Of a stretch of DNA of 64,000 bases, positions 25,803-36,950 are shown piece after piece. Both the position numbers and the translations under genes were made by a program. The stretch comes from Pseudomonas sp. FEN (GTDB lineage Bacteria; Pseudomonadota; Gammaproteobacteria; Pseudomonadales; Pseudomonadaceae), in the NCBI RefSeq assembly GCF_904067045.1, contig NZ_CAJFDC010000010.1:342001-406000 (forward strand), given 5' to 3'. The notes beneath the pieces are model-generated. The model was not told where the DNA came from and did no database searches. It worked only from the letters and a program-made list of their open reading frames with translations. Position 1 is the first letter of the stretch. The number at the start of each line of letters is the position of its first letter.

Positions 25803-27647
25803 CTAATAGGCCGATAGCTGAGAGGGGTTCGCAATAGGCGACTGCTCTTGCATGTGGATCGTATTCAACGGTATCTCCAGGGTAAACAGCGCGCCCTTGC
25901 CCGGCCCGTCGCTATGCGCGTAGAGATGGCCGTTCATCTCGAGCGCGGCCAGGGCGCAACTGTGCAGGCCGAAGCCGTGGCCGTCCTTGCGGGTGGTGAA
26001 TCCGTGGGTGAAGATCCGGCTCATATTCTCCTGCGGGATACCTTCGCCCTCATCCTTGACGCTGAGGCGCAGGGTCTTGCCGTCGACGACCCGCACGCTC
26101 AGGGTGATGTCCCGTTCCCGGTTGCTCAGGTCGGACACCGCGTACTTGGCGTTGCTGATCAGGTTGATCATGATCAACAGCAGCCGATGCTTGTCCCCGA
26201 GGATGATCGGCACCGGCTGGAAGTCCTTGAGCACCGTGACCTTGTGTCGGTTCAAGGCACCGGTATTCATGCGCAGGGCATCTTCGAGCAGGTCGGTGAT
26301 ATTCAGCGGTTCAAGCAGCTTGGCCGTGCCAGCGTAGGATTGCTGGGTGGCGACGATCTCCTTGATGTGGTCGACGCTCTTGCTCAGTTGCGCCAACTCC
26401 TGGACGATCTCCGTGTGCTCGGCGGCGATGGCCGTGACCAGTTGGTTGAAGTAGGCGGGCAGCAGCTTGCCTTTTTCGTCATGGCTGACAAAGTCGCCCA
26501 GGTCGCTGCTGTGCTCGTTCATCAGTTGCACCGCCTTGCCCAGTCCCTGCGCCTTGCTGGCGCGGAGTTTGCGGGTTACCAGGTCGGCGGAAATATTCAC
26601 GCTGTTGAGCACGTTGCCGACGTTGTGCAGGACGTTGGTGGCGATTTCCGCCATGCCGGCCATGCGGGCGGCGTCCATCAGTTCGCTCTGGGCTTCCTTG
26701 AGCTCGCGGGTACGTTCTTCGACCCGCTGTTCGAGGCGTTCGTTGGCCGCCTGCAAGGCGCTGTTCATCTGGTTGATCAGCGCATAGCTGCGCAGTTGGC
26801 GAATGATCAGGTAGAGCACCAGCAGGGCCATGAGGGCGGCACAGACGCTGAGATAGATCTGGTACTGGTGGTCCTGGAGGTCGGCGCGGCGCTGGTTTTC
26901 GTTCAACAGTTCGTTGATGCCGTCGAGGCTGGCGGCAACCGGGATGAAGCCGATGCGGTCCAGCAGGTCATTGACCAGGGGTTGCTCGCGCATCACCACA
27001 TTGGCCTGTTCGATCAGCTTGTCGATGGGCGGGGTCAGCGCGGCGGGAAGACTGGCCTTTTGCGCCGTCAGGTGCTGGATCTGCCGCTCGATCTTGTCGG
27101 CTTTGCCATTGGACACATGTTGTGCATATTCCAGCGCGCTCAAGGTCAGTTTCGAGGCGCTGTACAACACACTCAGGCTTTCCACCGGGTGCTCGGCGCT
27201 GAAGGGTTCCAGGTCGGCCTGGATGGTGTCTTCGATCGACGACAGGGTTTCCAGGTCATCGCGCAAGGCCGTGTTGTGCGCCTGGAACTGCTCGATCAGT
27301 TTGTTCTTTTCCGCCGTGGCGTCCAGGTAGGCTTTCTTGCGGGCCTGCCAGATGCCGGAGTGCTCGAGGGCGATGTTCAGCGCCATCAATTGATCCCAGC
27401 GCCTGCTGGAGTCGGCTATGGGGCCGGTGAGCAGGTTGTAGTTGTACTCGTCGCTGATCCGGGTCTTGAGAATCTTCGCGTCCAACCGGGAATCGAGCTG
27501 CTTGAGCTGGCGAACCAGGTCACGGGAGTCAAAGTAGCTGGAAGTTTCCCGGGAGTCGGATTTGATGAGCAGGAAAGCCAGGAAGCTGACGAGGATGACA
27601 AACAATGTCACCAGGGCATGGCCTCTATATCTGCTCCAGAGCGTCAT
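25803..27647 (-). CDS. Sensor histidine kinase with helical periplasmic sensor (DAHL-like)
   Basis: A 614-residue inner membrane kinase. Transmembrane spans lie at about 11-28 and 263-282 and bracket an almost all-helical periplasmic sensor of about 230 residues (DAHL-like). A coiled-coil linker follows at about 285-325 (ANERLEQRVEERTRELKEAQ). The phospho-acceptor lies in an unusual H-box, EIATNVLHNVGNVLNSV (His341), typical of the HNVGN subgroup rather than the classic SHELRTP. The ATPase domain ends with DGHGFGLHSCALAALEMNGH. No response regulator is adjacent and there is no receiver domain, so the partner is elsewhere. Confidence 0.9.
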   Translation of the reverse strand: MTLWSRYRGHALVTLFVILVSFLAFLLIKSDSRETSSYFDSRDLVRQLKQLDSRLDAKILKTRISDEYNYNLLTGPIADSSRRWDQLMALNIALEHSGIWQARKKAYLDATAEKNKLIEQFQAHNTALRDDLETLSSIEDTIQADLEPFSAEHPVESLSVLYSASKLTLSALEYAQHVSNGKADKIERQIQHLTAQKASLPAALTPPIDKLIEQANVVMREQPLVNDLLDRIGFIPVAASLDGINELLNENQRRADLQDHQYQIYLSVCAALMALLVLYLIIRQLRSYALINQMNSALQAANERLEQRVEERTRELKEAQSELMDAARMAGMAEIATNVLHNVGNVLNSVNISADLVTRKLRASKAQGLGKAVQLMNEHSSDLGDFVSHDEKGKLLPAYFNQLVTAIAAEHTEIVQELAQLSKSVDHIKEIVATQQSYAGTAKLLEPLNITDLLEDALRMNTGALNRHKVTVLKDFQPVPIILGDKHRLLLIMINLISNAKYAVSDLSNRERDITLSVRVVDGKTLRLSVKDEGEGIPQENMSRIFTHGFTTRKDGHGFGLHSCALAALEMNGHLYAHSDGPGKGALFTLEIPLNTIHMQEQSPIANPSQLSAY

Positions 27648-28191
27648 GGGGTACTTCCTGTGTCCGACTAACGTGATGGCTTCGGGCTATTTCGCAAAGT
27701 GTAGTGCCGTCGTGTCCCCAGGTCTCGGAAAAGTGTTAATTCTTTGCGTTTGAAGCGCTTTTCCAGGCGCTCGGGCGTGCTCGCCAGCCCTGGCAGAGTC
27801 GAACAGCCAGTCGACGGCCAGTCTGCCCGAGTCATGGGACGGCAGGACGTTCAGGGGCTGCGTCCAGGCTACCAGCCTCGTGCCAGTTCCAGCGGATAAT
27901 AACGTTATGGAATCAGGTTGATTGTGTAAGTTAAAGATGAATCGGTTCATTAATAGCGATATTGTTCGGTGGGCGCTTTGCAAGTGTAACTTTTGTTATA
28001 TTTGGTCGGGACGAGTGGGCGTGGGCTTTGGAAGGGGGGTAATGGGCCGGGTGTTGAGAGGTATATAAAGTTTTATTTAAGTAAGGTCGGAAATGTCTTA
28101 ATCCGCGGATAATGATTGATTGAGAGTCTGCTCAGGTGTTGTCTGCCCAGCGCGGCAGGTTGTTCCCTATTTCCATCCTGAGTAAATTGCC
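27648..28191. other. 544-base intergenic region
   Basis: No convincing gene. The right half is AT-rich (GTATATAAAGTTTTATTTAAG near 28060-28080) and probably holds the promoter of the DUF2790 gene. A 98-codon frame on the minus strand (27687-27983) has no family resemblance and no ribosome site. Confidence 0.4.
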
Positions 28192-28407
28192 ATGAATATC
28201 TATACGAAGTGTCTGACCGTTGCGCTGTTTGTTTTCAGCGCCCAAGCCTTCGCCCTGGACAGAAAAGACATTGCCGAAGTTGTCCGTGTGGACTCCGACC
28301 CTTATGCCTGCGGCATCGTCGACGCGAAGATGACCTACAAGACGCCGAGCGGGGAGATCAAGGAGTACAAGTACAAGACATGGGGAAGTGGCTGTTCCGG
28401 AGATTGA
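28192..28407 (+). CDS. DUF2790 family small periplasmic protein
   Basis: A 71-residue exported protein: a signal peptide (LTVALFVFSAQAFA) followed by a 50-residue mature part with the family's Cys pair and core (CGIVDAKMTYKTPSGEIKEY ... WGSGCSGD), which I recognise as DUF2790, a family common in Pseudomonas. Two cysteines could form a disulfide in the periplasm. No partner gene is adjacent. Confidence 0.82.
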   Translation: MNIYTKCLTVALFVFSAQAFALDRKDIAEVVRVDSDPYACGIVDAKMTYKTPSGEIKEYKYKTWGSGCSGD

Positions 28408-28460
28408 GCGGGCCAGTTGTTCGATAAGCAGATTGAATGATTGAATATGCCACATCATTG

Positions 28461-28535
28461 TGGAGGCGGTGCTTGCTCGCGAAGCTTTATAGCGGCTTCG
28501 AGGGCCTCTTCGCGAGCAAGCTCTGCTCCTACAGG
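28461..28535. repeat. REP/BIME element between genes
   Basis: GCTTGCTCGCGAAG (28471-28484) is perfectly inverted at CTTCGCGAGCAAGC (28508-28521), flanked by GGAG and GCTCCT. This is the typical Pseudomonas REP palindrome pair. It lies between the DUF2790 gene and the 3' end of the porin gene. Confidence 0.75.
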
Positions 28536-28624
28536 GACGGTATTCGGCCTTGACTGAATGGCCTTAGGACTTTTCAGCTCCGACAGTGCCATAAGCTATA
28601 ACTGTCAGGAGTCGTGTCAGTTTC

Positions 28625-29977
28625 CTACCAAAGCGGTACTACATAACTTACATAGAAGCGGTTTTCGTCCTGGACGGTCGCCCCGGTGATGTCTGGGCTT
28701 GCATGGGCATTCTGCCAACGGACGCCCAGGCCTTTCAGCTGACCGCTCGGAACATTGTAGGCCAGCGAGATATTGCGTTCCCATTCCTTGGCATTGGGGT
28801 CGGAGGGGGTTCTGATCTGATCGCCGTGAGCATAGGTGGCGGCGAATGCCAGGCCATCGATCCCCAGGTGGGCGAAGTCGTATTTGTACTGTGCCAGCCA
28901 GGTCCGTTCACCCGCGTGCTGGAACTTGTTCAGTTGCATGTTGGTCAGCGCCGGGGTGTCGGCGCCCGAGCCCGGGCCCTGGAGGCTGGAGCCGCTGTTC
29001 AGGCCGGAGTCCAGGTACGGGAAGTCGCTGCTGCCACTGTTTTTCTGGGCGCCCAGGCCGACGGTGTGGCCGGCCAGGCTGTAGCTTTCCATCAGGCTGA
29101 TGGTCGACTGGTTGATCCGGCCCTTGGTCAGGCCGTTGCCGTAGTAACCGGCCGCCGCGTATTGGCTGTCGCCATCGGCGTTGCCGCCGGTGCCCAGGCT
29201 GCGGTAGGCGCGCAAGTCGCTGTCGATGGCGCCGACGGGCAGGGCGTCATGTCGCTTGGCGCCGAGGAAAGCCTGCTGGTAGTAATCCGAGAGGTTCGAG
29301 TACCAGGCGCTCAGGGTGGTGCCCGGGATCCCCGCGTAGTCGGCGCCGCCGTAGAGAAAACGATTGCTCTTCTTGGTGCCGCCAGCGGTGATCATGCCAA
29401 CGTCGCCGGTTTCATTGCGGATCTTGGTCTGGGTGATATCACCGACGGTGAAGGTGAAGTTGTCCAGGTCCTTGGACACCAGTTGCGCGCCGGTGTTGGT
29501 CTGGCGGTACAGGCGGCCGTCGGTGTTGGCCAGCATCGGGTTGTTCTGGTACAGGGTGCCGACGCGCAGTTCATCCTTGAGGAAACGCGCCTTGAAGGTC
29601 GGGCTGAGCACGCCGAACTGGTCGGCGGACTTGCCGTTGTCCAGCGGGAACATGCTGCCGGGGTAGCGGCCCTGGTGGGTCTTGTCGTTCAGATCGCCGC
29701 CCGAATCGAGTTTCAGGCCGTAGAACGCCTGCAGGTCCAGGCCCAGGCCAATGGTGCCGTCGGTGTAGCCGGACTTGAAGTCGAACTGGAAGCCTTGGCC
29801 CCAATCGTGATAGCTCTTCGCTTTGGCCGTGCTGCCACTGATGCCTTGACCATTCTGGTTCAGGTAACGGTTAAGGAGGGTCACGTCGGCGTGACTGTCA
29901 TTGATGAAGTCCGCATGGGCGGACATCATGACACTCGCCAGAGCGGCGCCCACCATGGGGCTCAACAGCTTGTTCAT
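28625..29977 (-). CDS. OprD-family outer membrane porin
   Basis: A 450-residue protein with a signal peptide (AALASVMMSAHA) and an 18-strand barrel pattern that starts with DFINDSHADVTLLNRYLNQN, typical of the OprD family, and ends with the aromatic C-terminus YVVPLW of outer membrane proteins. OprD-family porins take up amino acids, peptides or organic acids; the specificity is not clear. It lies just downstream of, and in the same orientation as, the bkd operon, so a role in uptake for branched-chain amino acid catabolism is possible but not shown. Confidence 0.9.
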   Translation of the reverse strand: MNKLLSPMVGAALASVMMSAHADFINDSHADVTLLNRYLNQNGQGISGSTAKAKSYHDWGQGFQFDFKSGYTDGTIGLGLDLQAFYGLKLDSGGDLNDKTHQGRYPGSMFPLDNGKSADQFGVLSPTFKARFLKDELRVGTLYQNNPMLANTDGRLYRQTNTGAQLVSKDLDNFTFTVGDITQTKIRNETGDVGMITAGGTKKSNRFLYGGADYAGIPGTTLSAWYSNLSDYYQQAFLGAKRHDALPVGAIDSDLRAYRSLGTGGNADGDSQYAAAGYYGNGLTKGRINQSTISLMESYSLAGHTVGLGAQKNSGSSDFPYLDSGLNSGSSLQGPGSGADTPALTNMQLNKFQHAGERTWLAQYKYDFAHLGIDGLAFAATYAHGDQIRTPSDPNAKEWERNISLAYNVPSGQLKGLGVRWQNAHASPDITGATVQDENRFYVSYVVPLW

Positions 29978-30153
29978 TGGTTCGGATCCTTGTCACGGAA
30001 TTGAAATAAGAGCTGCAAACTCTTTAAACAATTAAAAGGTCGATATGTGACAGTTCCGAGTCAGAAGGGCCCTGAATGACATGAACTTTAGTTTAATAAG
30101 CACCTGATTCTGGTCAGGTTTTTTCCATGGAGGAAGGCTCGAGACGGCGGTTA

Positions 30154-30205
30154 TGTAGGAGCCGAGCTTGCTCGCGATCGAGTGCGAGCAAGCTCGGCTC
30201 CTACA
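30154..30205. repeat. Perfect 22-bp inverted repeat (REP type) between porin and lpdV
   Basis: TGTAGGAGCCGAGCTTGCTCGC (arm 30154-30175, quoted in two parts: TGTAGGAGCCG, AGCTTGCTCGC) is perfectly inverted at 30184-30205 around an 8-base loop GATCGAGT. The core matches the Pseudomonas REP family. It can form a very stable hairpin and may also terminate the bkd transcript just after lpdV. Confidence 0.8.
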
Positions 30206-30229
30206 GGTTACATGTCAGGTTTCAGCCGG

Positions 30230-31618
30230 CTACAGGTGCAAGGCATGCCCCAAGGCCCGCAGCGCCGCTTCCTGTACCGCTTCGCCCAGGGTCGGATGGG
30301 CATGGATGGTCCCGGCGATATCTTCCAGGCACGCACCCATCTCCAGCGACTGGCCGAACGCCGCCGCCAGTTCCGAGACCCCGACACCCACCGCCTGCCA
30401 GCCGACAATCAGGTGATTGTCACGCCGCGCCACCACCCGCACGAAACCGCTTTTCGATTCCAGGGTCATGGCCCGCCCGTTGGCGGCAAACGGGAAGCTC
30501 GATACCAGGCAATCGAGCCCCGCCGCCTTGGCCTCATCCGGCGTCTTGCCGACCACCACCAACTCGGGATCGGTAAAGCACACCGCGGCAATCGCCATCG
30601 GATTGAACTCGCGATGCTGGCCGGCAATCAACTCGGCGACCATCTCGCCCTGGGCCATGGCCCGGTGCGCGAGCATCGGCTCGCCGGTCAGGTCGCCGAT
30701 GGCCCAGACGTTGCGCATGCTGGTCTGGCAACGGTTGTCGATCCTGATCGCCGCGCCGTTCATTTCCAGGGCCAGCGCTTCGAGGTTCCAGCCCTGGGTT
30801 CGCGGCTTGCGTCCCACGGCCACCAGTACCTGGTCGCTCGCCAGTTGGAGGATGTCCCCCTGGGGATCGCGCACCGCCAGGGTGTTGGACGCGGCATCGA
30901 AACCTTCGACGCTGTGCCCCAAATGCACGGTAATACCCAGGGCCTTGATCGACTCGGCCACCGGCTGGGTCAGTTCACGGTCATAGGTCGGCAGGATCCG
31001 GTCGCGCGCCTCGACCACGGTGACCTCGGCCCCGAGCTTGCGATAGGCGATCCCCAGTTCCAGGCCGATATAACCGGCGCCGACCACGGTCAGGCGCTTG
31101 GGAATCGACGTCGGCGCCAGGGCTTCGGTAGACGAAATAATCGCCCCGCCGATAGGCAGCATCGGCAGGTTGACCGTCTGCGAACCACTGGCCAGCAGCA
31201 GGTGTTCGCACTGGATACGCAGGCCGTCGACCTCGACGTGTTTGCCGTCGATGACCTTGGCCCAGCCATGGATCACCTTGACTCCATTCTTCTTCAACAA
31301 TGCCGCGACGCCGCTGGTCAGGCGGTCGACGATGCCGTTCTTCCATTCGACGCTCTTGCCGATGTCCAGGGTCGCTGTCGATACCTTGATCCCCAGCGGC
31401 GAGGTGCTGCCACTGTAGCGCTGGGTGGTATGGAACTGCTCGGCGACATGGATCAGCGCCTTGGACGGAATGCAGCCGACGTTCAGGCAGGTGCCGCCCA
31501 GCGCCTGGCCTTCCACCAGCACGGTGGGGATGCCCAGCTGGCCGGCACGAATCGCCGCGACATAACCGCCGGGGCCGCCGCCGATGATCAACAGGGTAGT
31601 GTTCTGGGTCTGTTGCAT
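30230..31618 (-). CDS. lpdV: LpdV, dihydrolipoyl dehydrogenase (E3) of branched-chain keto acid dehydrogenase
   Basis: A 462-residue FAD enzyme starting at ATG 31618, three bases after the bkdB stop; a GTG at 31624 overlaps it. It has the FAD site [18 protein letters not shown], the redox disulfide motif [14 protein letters not shown], an NAD-binding motif near the middle ([12 protein letters not shown]) and the catalytic His/Glu pair in [11 protein letters not shown]. It reoxidises the lipoyl group of the E2 subunit and makes NADH. As last gene of the bkd operon it is the lpdV-type E3 dedicated to the branched-chain complex. Confidence 0.95.
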   Translation of the reverse strand: MQQTQNTTLLIIGGGPGGYVAAIRAGQLGIPTVLVEGQALGGTCLNVGCIPSKALIHVAEQFHTTQRYSGSTSPLGIKVSTATLDIGKSVEWKNGIVDRLTSGVAALLKKNGVKVIHGWAKVIDGKHVEVDGLRIQCEHLLLASGSQTVNLPMLPIGGAIISSTEALAPTSIPKRLTVVGAGYIGLELGIAYRKLGAEVTVVEARDRILPTYDRELTQPVAESIKALGITVHLGHSVEGFDAASNTLAVRDPQGDILQLASDQVLVAVGRKPRTQGWNLEALALEMNGAAIRIDNRCQTSMRNVWAIGDLTGEPMLAHRAMAQGEMVAELIAGQHREFNPMAIAAVCFTDPELVVVGKTPDEAKAAGLDCLVSSFPFAANGRAMTLESKSGFVRVVARRDNHLIVGWQAVGVGVSELAAAFGQSLEMGACLEDIAGTIHAHPTLGEAVQEAALRALGHALHL

Positions 31619-31620
31619 GA

Positions 31621-32901
31621 TCACTCCACAAACAGGCTGGCGGGTTGTTCGAGCAAGCCGCGAATGGCCTGGATGAATTGGGCCGCGTCCATGCCGTCGA
31701 CCACCCGGTGATCGAAGGAACTGGACAGGTTCATCATCTTGCGGATGACGATCTGGCCCTTGATCACCACGGGCCGCTCGACGATCCGATTGACCCCGAC
31801 AATCGCCACTTCCGGCAGGTTCAGTACTGGTGTGCTGACGATTCCGCCCAGGGCCCCGAGGCTGGTCAGGGTAATGGTCGAGCCGGACATTTCCTCGCGG
31901 CTGGCCTTGCCGCTACGGGCGGCCTGGGCCAGGCGGTTGATCTCGGCGGCGGCGCCCCACAGGTTGAGGCTTTCGGCGTGGCGCACCACCGGCACCATCA
32001 GGCCGCCGTCGGTCTGCGCGGCGACGCCGACATGCACCGCGCCATAGCGGGTGATGACCTGGGCGTCGTCGTCGTAGCGCACATTGATCTGCGGGAAATC
32101 ACGCAGGGCCACGACCAGCGCCCGCACCAGGAACGGCAGCAGGGTCAGCTTGCCCCGGCTGTCGCCGTACTTGTGGTTCAGGTGTACCCGCAGTTCTTCC
32201 AGGGCGGTGACGTCGACTTCCTCGACATAGCTGAAGTGCGCGGCGCGGCGTTTGGCGTCCTGCATGCGCTGGGCGATCTTGCGGCGCAGACCGATGACCG
32301 GGATCTGCTGTTCGTCGGTGCGCTTGGCGTAGCTGGCGCCAACCGGCAGCGGTTGCCCGCTCTGCGCCAGGTAGGCGTCGAGGTCTTCGTGCAGGATGCG
32401 CCCGGCCGGGCCGCTGCCGTGGACGAAACGCAGTTCGATCCCGGCATCCCAGGCCTGCTTGCGCACGGCAGGGGAGGCCAGCGGGCGCTCGTCAGCCGTG
32501 CGCGCCACGGGGGCTGGGCGTGGGGCGGCGGCACCGGTCGGGGCTGGTTTGGCGGCGGGCTTGCTCGCGGCGACAGGTTCCACGAGAGGTTTTTCCACTA
32601 CGGCCGCCGGTACCGCTTTCGGCGTCGGCGCTGCCGCGCCTTCGCGCAGGTTGCCGACGCCTTCCACTTCGATGCTGATCAGCACGCTGCCGACCGCCAT
32701 GACTTCACCGGGCACGCCGCCCAGGGCAATCACTTTGCCGTGGACCGGCGAGGGAATGTCGACCATGGCCTTGTCGGTCATGACGTCCGCCAGCACCTGG
32801 TCTTCGACCACCAGGTCGCCGACCTGTACGTGCCATTGCGACAGTTCTACTTCGGCGATGCCTTCGCCAATGTCCGGCATCTTGATGACGTGAATACCCA
32901 T
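31621..32901 (-). CDS. bkdB: BkdB, lipoamide acyltransferase (E2) of branched-chain keto acid dehydrogenase
   Basis: A 426-residue E2: an N-terminal lipoyl domain with the lipoylation Lys44 in [12 protein letters not shown], an Ala/Pro-rich linker at about 85-135, a peripheral subunit-binding domain ([18 protein letters not shown]), and a catalytic domain ending with [15 protein letters not shown], which holds the active-site His and Asp. It transfers isobutyryl-, isovaleryl- or methylbutyryl groups to CoA. Start and stop abut the neighbouring bkd genes, so translation is coupled. Confidence 0.95.
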   Translation of the reverse strand: MGIHVIKMPDIGEGIAEVELSQWHVQVGDLVVEDQVLADVMTDKAMVDIPSPVHGKVIALGGVPGEVMAVGSVLISIEVEGVGNLREGAAAPTPKAVPAAVVEKPLVEPVAASKPAAKPAPTGAAAPRPAPVARTADERPLASPAVRKQAWDAGIELRFVHGSGPAGRILHEDLDAYLAQSGQPLPVGASYAKRTDEQQIPVIGLRRKIAQRMQDAKRRAAHFSYVEEVDVTALEELRVHLNHKYGDSRGKLTLLPFLVRALVVALRDFPQINVRYDDDAQVITRYGAVHVGVAAQTDGGLMVPVVRHAESLNLWGAAAEINRLAQAARSGKASREEMSGSTITLTSLGALGGIVSTPVLNLPEVAIVGVNRIVERPVVIKGQIVIRKMMNLSSSFDHRVVDGMDAAQFIQAIRGLLEQPASLFVE

Positions 32902-33957
32902 TCAGACCTCCATGACCCGTTTCAAGGCCGCACCGACACGCGCGGGGCCAGGGAAATAAGCCCATTCCTGTGCGTGGGGGTAAGGCGTGTCCCAGCCGGT
33001 GACGCGCTCGATCGGCGCTTCCAGGTAGTAGAAGCAATGCTCCTGGACCAGCGCGATCAGTTCGGCGCCGAAGCCACAGGTACGGGTGGCTTCGTGGACA
33101 ACGACGCAACGACGGGTTTTCTTCACGGAATTGACGATGGTTTCCAAGTCCAGCGGCCAGAGGCTGCGCAGGTCGATGACTTCGGCGTCGACCCCGGTCT
33201 CCTCGGCGGCGGCCTGGGCCACATAGACGGTGGTGCCGTAGGTGAGGATGGTCACCTCGGTGCCGGGGCGGACGATCGCGGCGCAGTCCAGCGGCACCGT
33301 GTAGTAACCCTCGGGCACGGCGCTGGCCGGATGCTTGGACCAGGGCGTCACCGGGCGCTCGTGGTGGCCGTCGAACGGGCCGTTGTACAGGCGCTTGGGT
33401 TCGAGGAAGATCACCGGGTCATCATTTTCGATGGCCGAAATCAGCAGGCCCTTGGCGTCGTAGGGATTGGACGGCATCACCGTGCGCAGGCCGCAGACCT
33501 GGGTGAACATCGCCTCCGGGCTCTGGCTGTGGGTCTGGCCGCCATAGATACCACCGCCGCAAGGCATGCGCAGGGTCATCGGCACGGTGAACTCGCCGGC
33601 GGAGCGGTAGCGTATGCGCGCCGCTTCCGAGACGATCTGGTCAGAGGCGGGGTAGAAGTAGTCGGCGAACTGGATTTCCGCCACCGGGCGCAAGCCATAG
33701 GCGCCCATGCCGACGGCGACGCCGACGATGCCGCTTTCCGAGATCGGCGCGTCGAACACCCGCGAGGTGCCGTACTTGCCCTGCAGGCCTTCGGTGCAGC
33801 GGAACACGCCGCCGAAGTAACCCACGTCCTGGCCGAATACCACCACGTTGTCGTCGCGCTCGAGCATCACATCCATGGCCGAGCGCAGGGCCTGGATCAT
33901 GGTCATGGTGCTGGTGGCCACGGCGTTCTCCGTTTGCAGTTTGCTGTGATCGTTCAT
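32902..33957 (-). CDS. bkdA2: BkdA2, branched-chain keto acid dehydrogenase E1 beta
   Basis: A 351-residue transketolase-like E1 beta subunit from ATG 33957 (MNDHSKLQTENAVA); the frame continues upstream into bkdA1 but is a shadow there. Typical features include VVVFGQDVGYFGGVFRCTEG near the N-terminus and the C-terminal transketolase domain (VTILTYGTTVYVAQAAAEE). It pairs with BkdA1 to form the thiamine diphosphate-dependent E1 component that decarboxylates keto acids of valine, leucine and isoleucine. The spacing to bkdA1 is 2 bases. Confidence 0.95.
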   Translation of the reverse strand: MNDHSKLQTENAVATSTMTMIQALRSAMDVMLERDDNVVVFGQDVGYFGGVFRCTEGLQGKYGTSRVFDAPISESGIVGVAVGMGAYGLRPVAEIQFADYFYPASDQIVSEAARIRYRSAGEFTVPMTLRMPCGGGIYGGQTHSQSPEAMFTQVCGLRTVMPSNPYDAKGLLISAIENDDPVIFLEPKRLYNGPFDGHHERPVTPWSKHPASAVPEGYYTVPLDCAAIVRPGTEVTILTYGTTVYVAQAAAEETGVDAEVIDLRSLWPLDLETIVNSVKKTRRCVVVHEATRTCGFGAELIALVQEHCFYYLEAPIERVTGWDTPYPHAQEWAYFPGPARVGAALKRVMEV

Positions 33958-33959
33958 GG

Positions 33960-35201
<1,242 letters not shown>

Positions 35202-35391
35202 CTACGCTCTATCTTGTGAATTTCTTGTAGTGGGCGCGCTAGCTGGCAGTCATTCCCTGGGTAAGGGAAATCTTGTCCTACAACAATCATAGGCCGGGCC
35301 AGAAAGAATATTTCTCTCTGTTTCGTTGCGTTCAAGGTGATTTGCAGATAAAAAATCTGCATAACCATAAAAAGGCAGGTGCTTTTATCTC

Positions 35392-35880
35392 ATGCGCAAA
35401 CTGGATCGTACTGACATCGGGATTCTCAACAGACTTCAGGAGAATGCCCGCATCACCAACGCCGACCTGGCCCGTTCGGTCAACCTGTCGCCGACGCCGT
35501 GCTTCAACCGGGTCAAGGCCATGGAGGAGCTGGGGCTGATTCGCGAGCAGGTGACCTTGCTCGATCCGGAACTGCTTGGGCTGCACGTCAACGTGTTTAT
35601 CCATGTCAGCCTGGAAAAACAGGTGGAAGAAGCGTTGCAGCATTTCGAGGCGGCGATTGCCGATCGACCGGAAGTGATGGAGTGTTACCTGATGGCCGGG
35701 GACCCGGACTATCTGATTCGCGTGCTGGTGCCGACGATCCAGTCGCTGGAGCGGTTCATGATGGACTTTCTGACCAAGGTGCCGGGGGTGGCGAACATCC
35801 GCTCGAGTTTTGCCCTCAAACAGGTGCGCTACAAGACGGCGCTGCCATTGCCGGCGGGTGGTCTGACATTGGGCAGTTGA
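35392..35880 (+). CDS. bkdR: BkdR, Lrp-family activator of the bkd operon
   Basis: A 162-residue Lrp/AsnC regulator (helix-turn-helix [19 protein letters not shown] at about 20-38, AsnC ligand domain with [17 protein letters not shown]). It is divergent from bkdA1, and the shared 196-base region (AT-rich, AAAAAATCTGC near 35350) is the likely binding site. In P. putida BkdR binds between the genes and responds to branched-chain amino acids; the same is inferred here from conserved position. Confidence 0.92.
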   Translation: MRKLDRTDIGILNRLQENARITNADLARSVNLSPTPCFNRVKAMEELGLIREQVTLLDPELLGLHVNVFIHVSLEKQVEEALQHFEAAIADRPEVMECYLMAGDPDYLIRVLVPTIQSLERFMMDFLTKVPGVANIRSSFALKQVRYKTALPLPAGGLTLGS

Positions 35881-35949
35881 AGCCGCGAGGAGAGGGGGTG
35901 CTTTCGTCAGCCGCGACCCTGAAAACGGCGGGCTGACGAGGATGCAGCG

Positions 35950-36141
35950 TTACTTGGGCTCTTTGTCACCGGCCGTCAGGCCAGCCTGGATCCGTTGGTA
36001 AATCTCTTCACGGTGCACGGCAACGTCCTTGGGGGCGTCGATGCCTATCCGAACTTGCTGGCCGCTAACGCCCAGAATCGTGATTGTGATGTTGTCACCG
36101 ATGTTGATGCTTTCACCGACTTTGCGGGTGAGTATCAGCAT
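35950..36141 (-). CDS. csrA: CsrA/RsmA family RNA-binding translational regulator (RsmE-like)
   Basis: A 63-residue protein from ATG 36141. It starts [20 protein letters not shown], contains [20 protein letters not shown] with the RNA-binding Leu4 and the conserved Arg in [11 protein letters not shown], and has the normal CsrA length. The [11 protein letters not shown] pattern resembles RsmE rather than RsmA (RRVGETLMVGD, from memory) of fluorescent pseudomonads. It binds GGA motifs near ribosome sites and is counteracted by small RNAs of the Gac/Rsm pathway. It is single on the minus strand; an inverted repeat at 35904-35939 (TCGTCAGCC / GGCTGACGA) lies at its 3' end. Confidence 0.95.
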   Translation of the reverse strand: MLILTRKVGESINIGDNITITILGVSGQQVRIGIDAPKDVAVHREEIYQRIQAGLTAGDKEPK

Positions 36142-36391
36142 GTCTTTCTCCTTGAGTGTTACTAAGGCGCCTTTCTCAGGCATTCCTGGCTTAGGTCTTA
36201 CACACAGAATACCGCTAAGTGCATCCGAACGGGTGGTTCATTACAGACGTCATTTCATTCTATTTAATTCCCCCGAGTCGGAAAATCGTCGGTAATTCAG
36301 CCTGATAAGACCGTCACAGCCCGTGGACCGAGGTTAAGACAGCCCGCAAGGTGATAAAATCACATTAACTGATCATTACGGGAGACGCTTT

Positions 36392-36772
36392 GTGCGCAGA
36401 ATAGCAGTGATGGTGGCATTCGTGGTGCTGGCGGGATGTGGCGACGGTTCGGGGAACAAGGTCGAACCGGCGAAAGTGGCTGTCACGCCGGTCGCGGCGG
36501 TGGTGCCGGCTACCGGCTGGGATCTGCTGATCAAGGACGACAAGTCCAAGGCCCTGACTGACTGGACGGCCTGGCTGATCGAGCACGGCTACCCGTTCAA
36601 GATCCTCGATAACGGCCAGGTCGTCGCCGGGCCTTTCGCGACCCAGGCCATTGCCGAGCAGAAAAAGGCGCAACTGGCCGACAAGCAGAACATGGATTCC
36701 GAGGTGGTGGAGCACAAGCTGCCCGCGGATAGCGCGGCGCAAAACAACGCCGCGCCCGCGTCGGGCTATTGA
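36392..36772 (+). CDS. Small lipoprotein with SPOR-like domain
   Basis: A 126-residue protein starting at GTG 36392 (ribosome site GGGAG). It has a lipobox (VVLAGC, Cys16), a short linker and a C-terminal domain whose GYPFKILDNGQVVAGPFATQ segment resembles SPOR peptidoglycan-binding domains (VGPF type). It would sit in the periplasm on a lipid anchor and perhaps bind denuded glycan at division sites. The match is short; a general lipoprotein call is safer. Confidence 0.65.
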   Translation: MRRIAVMVAFVVLAGCGDGSGNKVEPAKVAVTPVAAVVPATGWDLLIKDDKSKALTDWTAWLIEHGYPFKILDNGQVVAGPFATQAIAEQKKAQLADKQNMDSEVVEHKLPADSAAQNNAAPASGY

Positions 36773-36800
36773 GCCTGTAGCAAGGCTTGTCGCGATTCCT

Positions 36801-36911
36801 GTGGGAGCTGAGCGTTGTGGGCGCAGTGCTTGCCCGCGAAGCTTTTAGTAGCGTTCTCACGGGCCTCCTCGCGAGCAAGCACTGCGGCCACAAAGCTCTG
36901 CCCCCACAGGG
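36801..36911. repeat. REP/BIME element
   Basis: GCAGTGCTTGC (36823-36833) is inverted at GCAAGCACTGC (36875-36885), flanked by GTGGG (36801) and CCCAC (36903). The cores CTTGCCCGCGAAG and CTCGCGAGCAAG are variants of the same REP palindrome seen near 28470 and 30160. It lies between the lipoprotein gene and endA. Confidence 0.7.
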
Positions 36912-36950
36912 ACTGCGCGCTCCCCTGGGGCGCGCGTTCTCAGCGCATCT

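Noticed and set aside
25848..27671. Plus-strand 607-codon frame opposite the histidine kinase
   Set aside because: Shadow of the kinase gene, low complexity and no family features.
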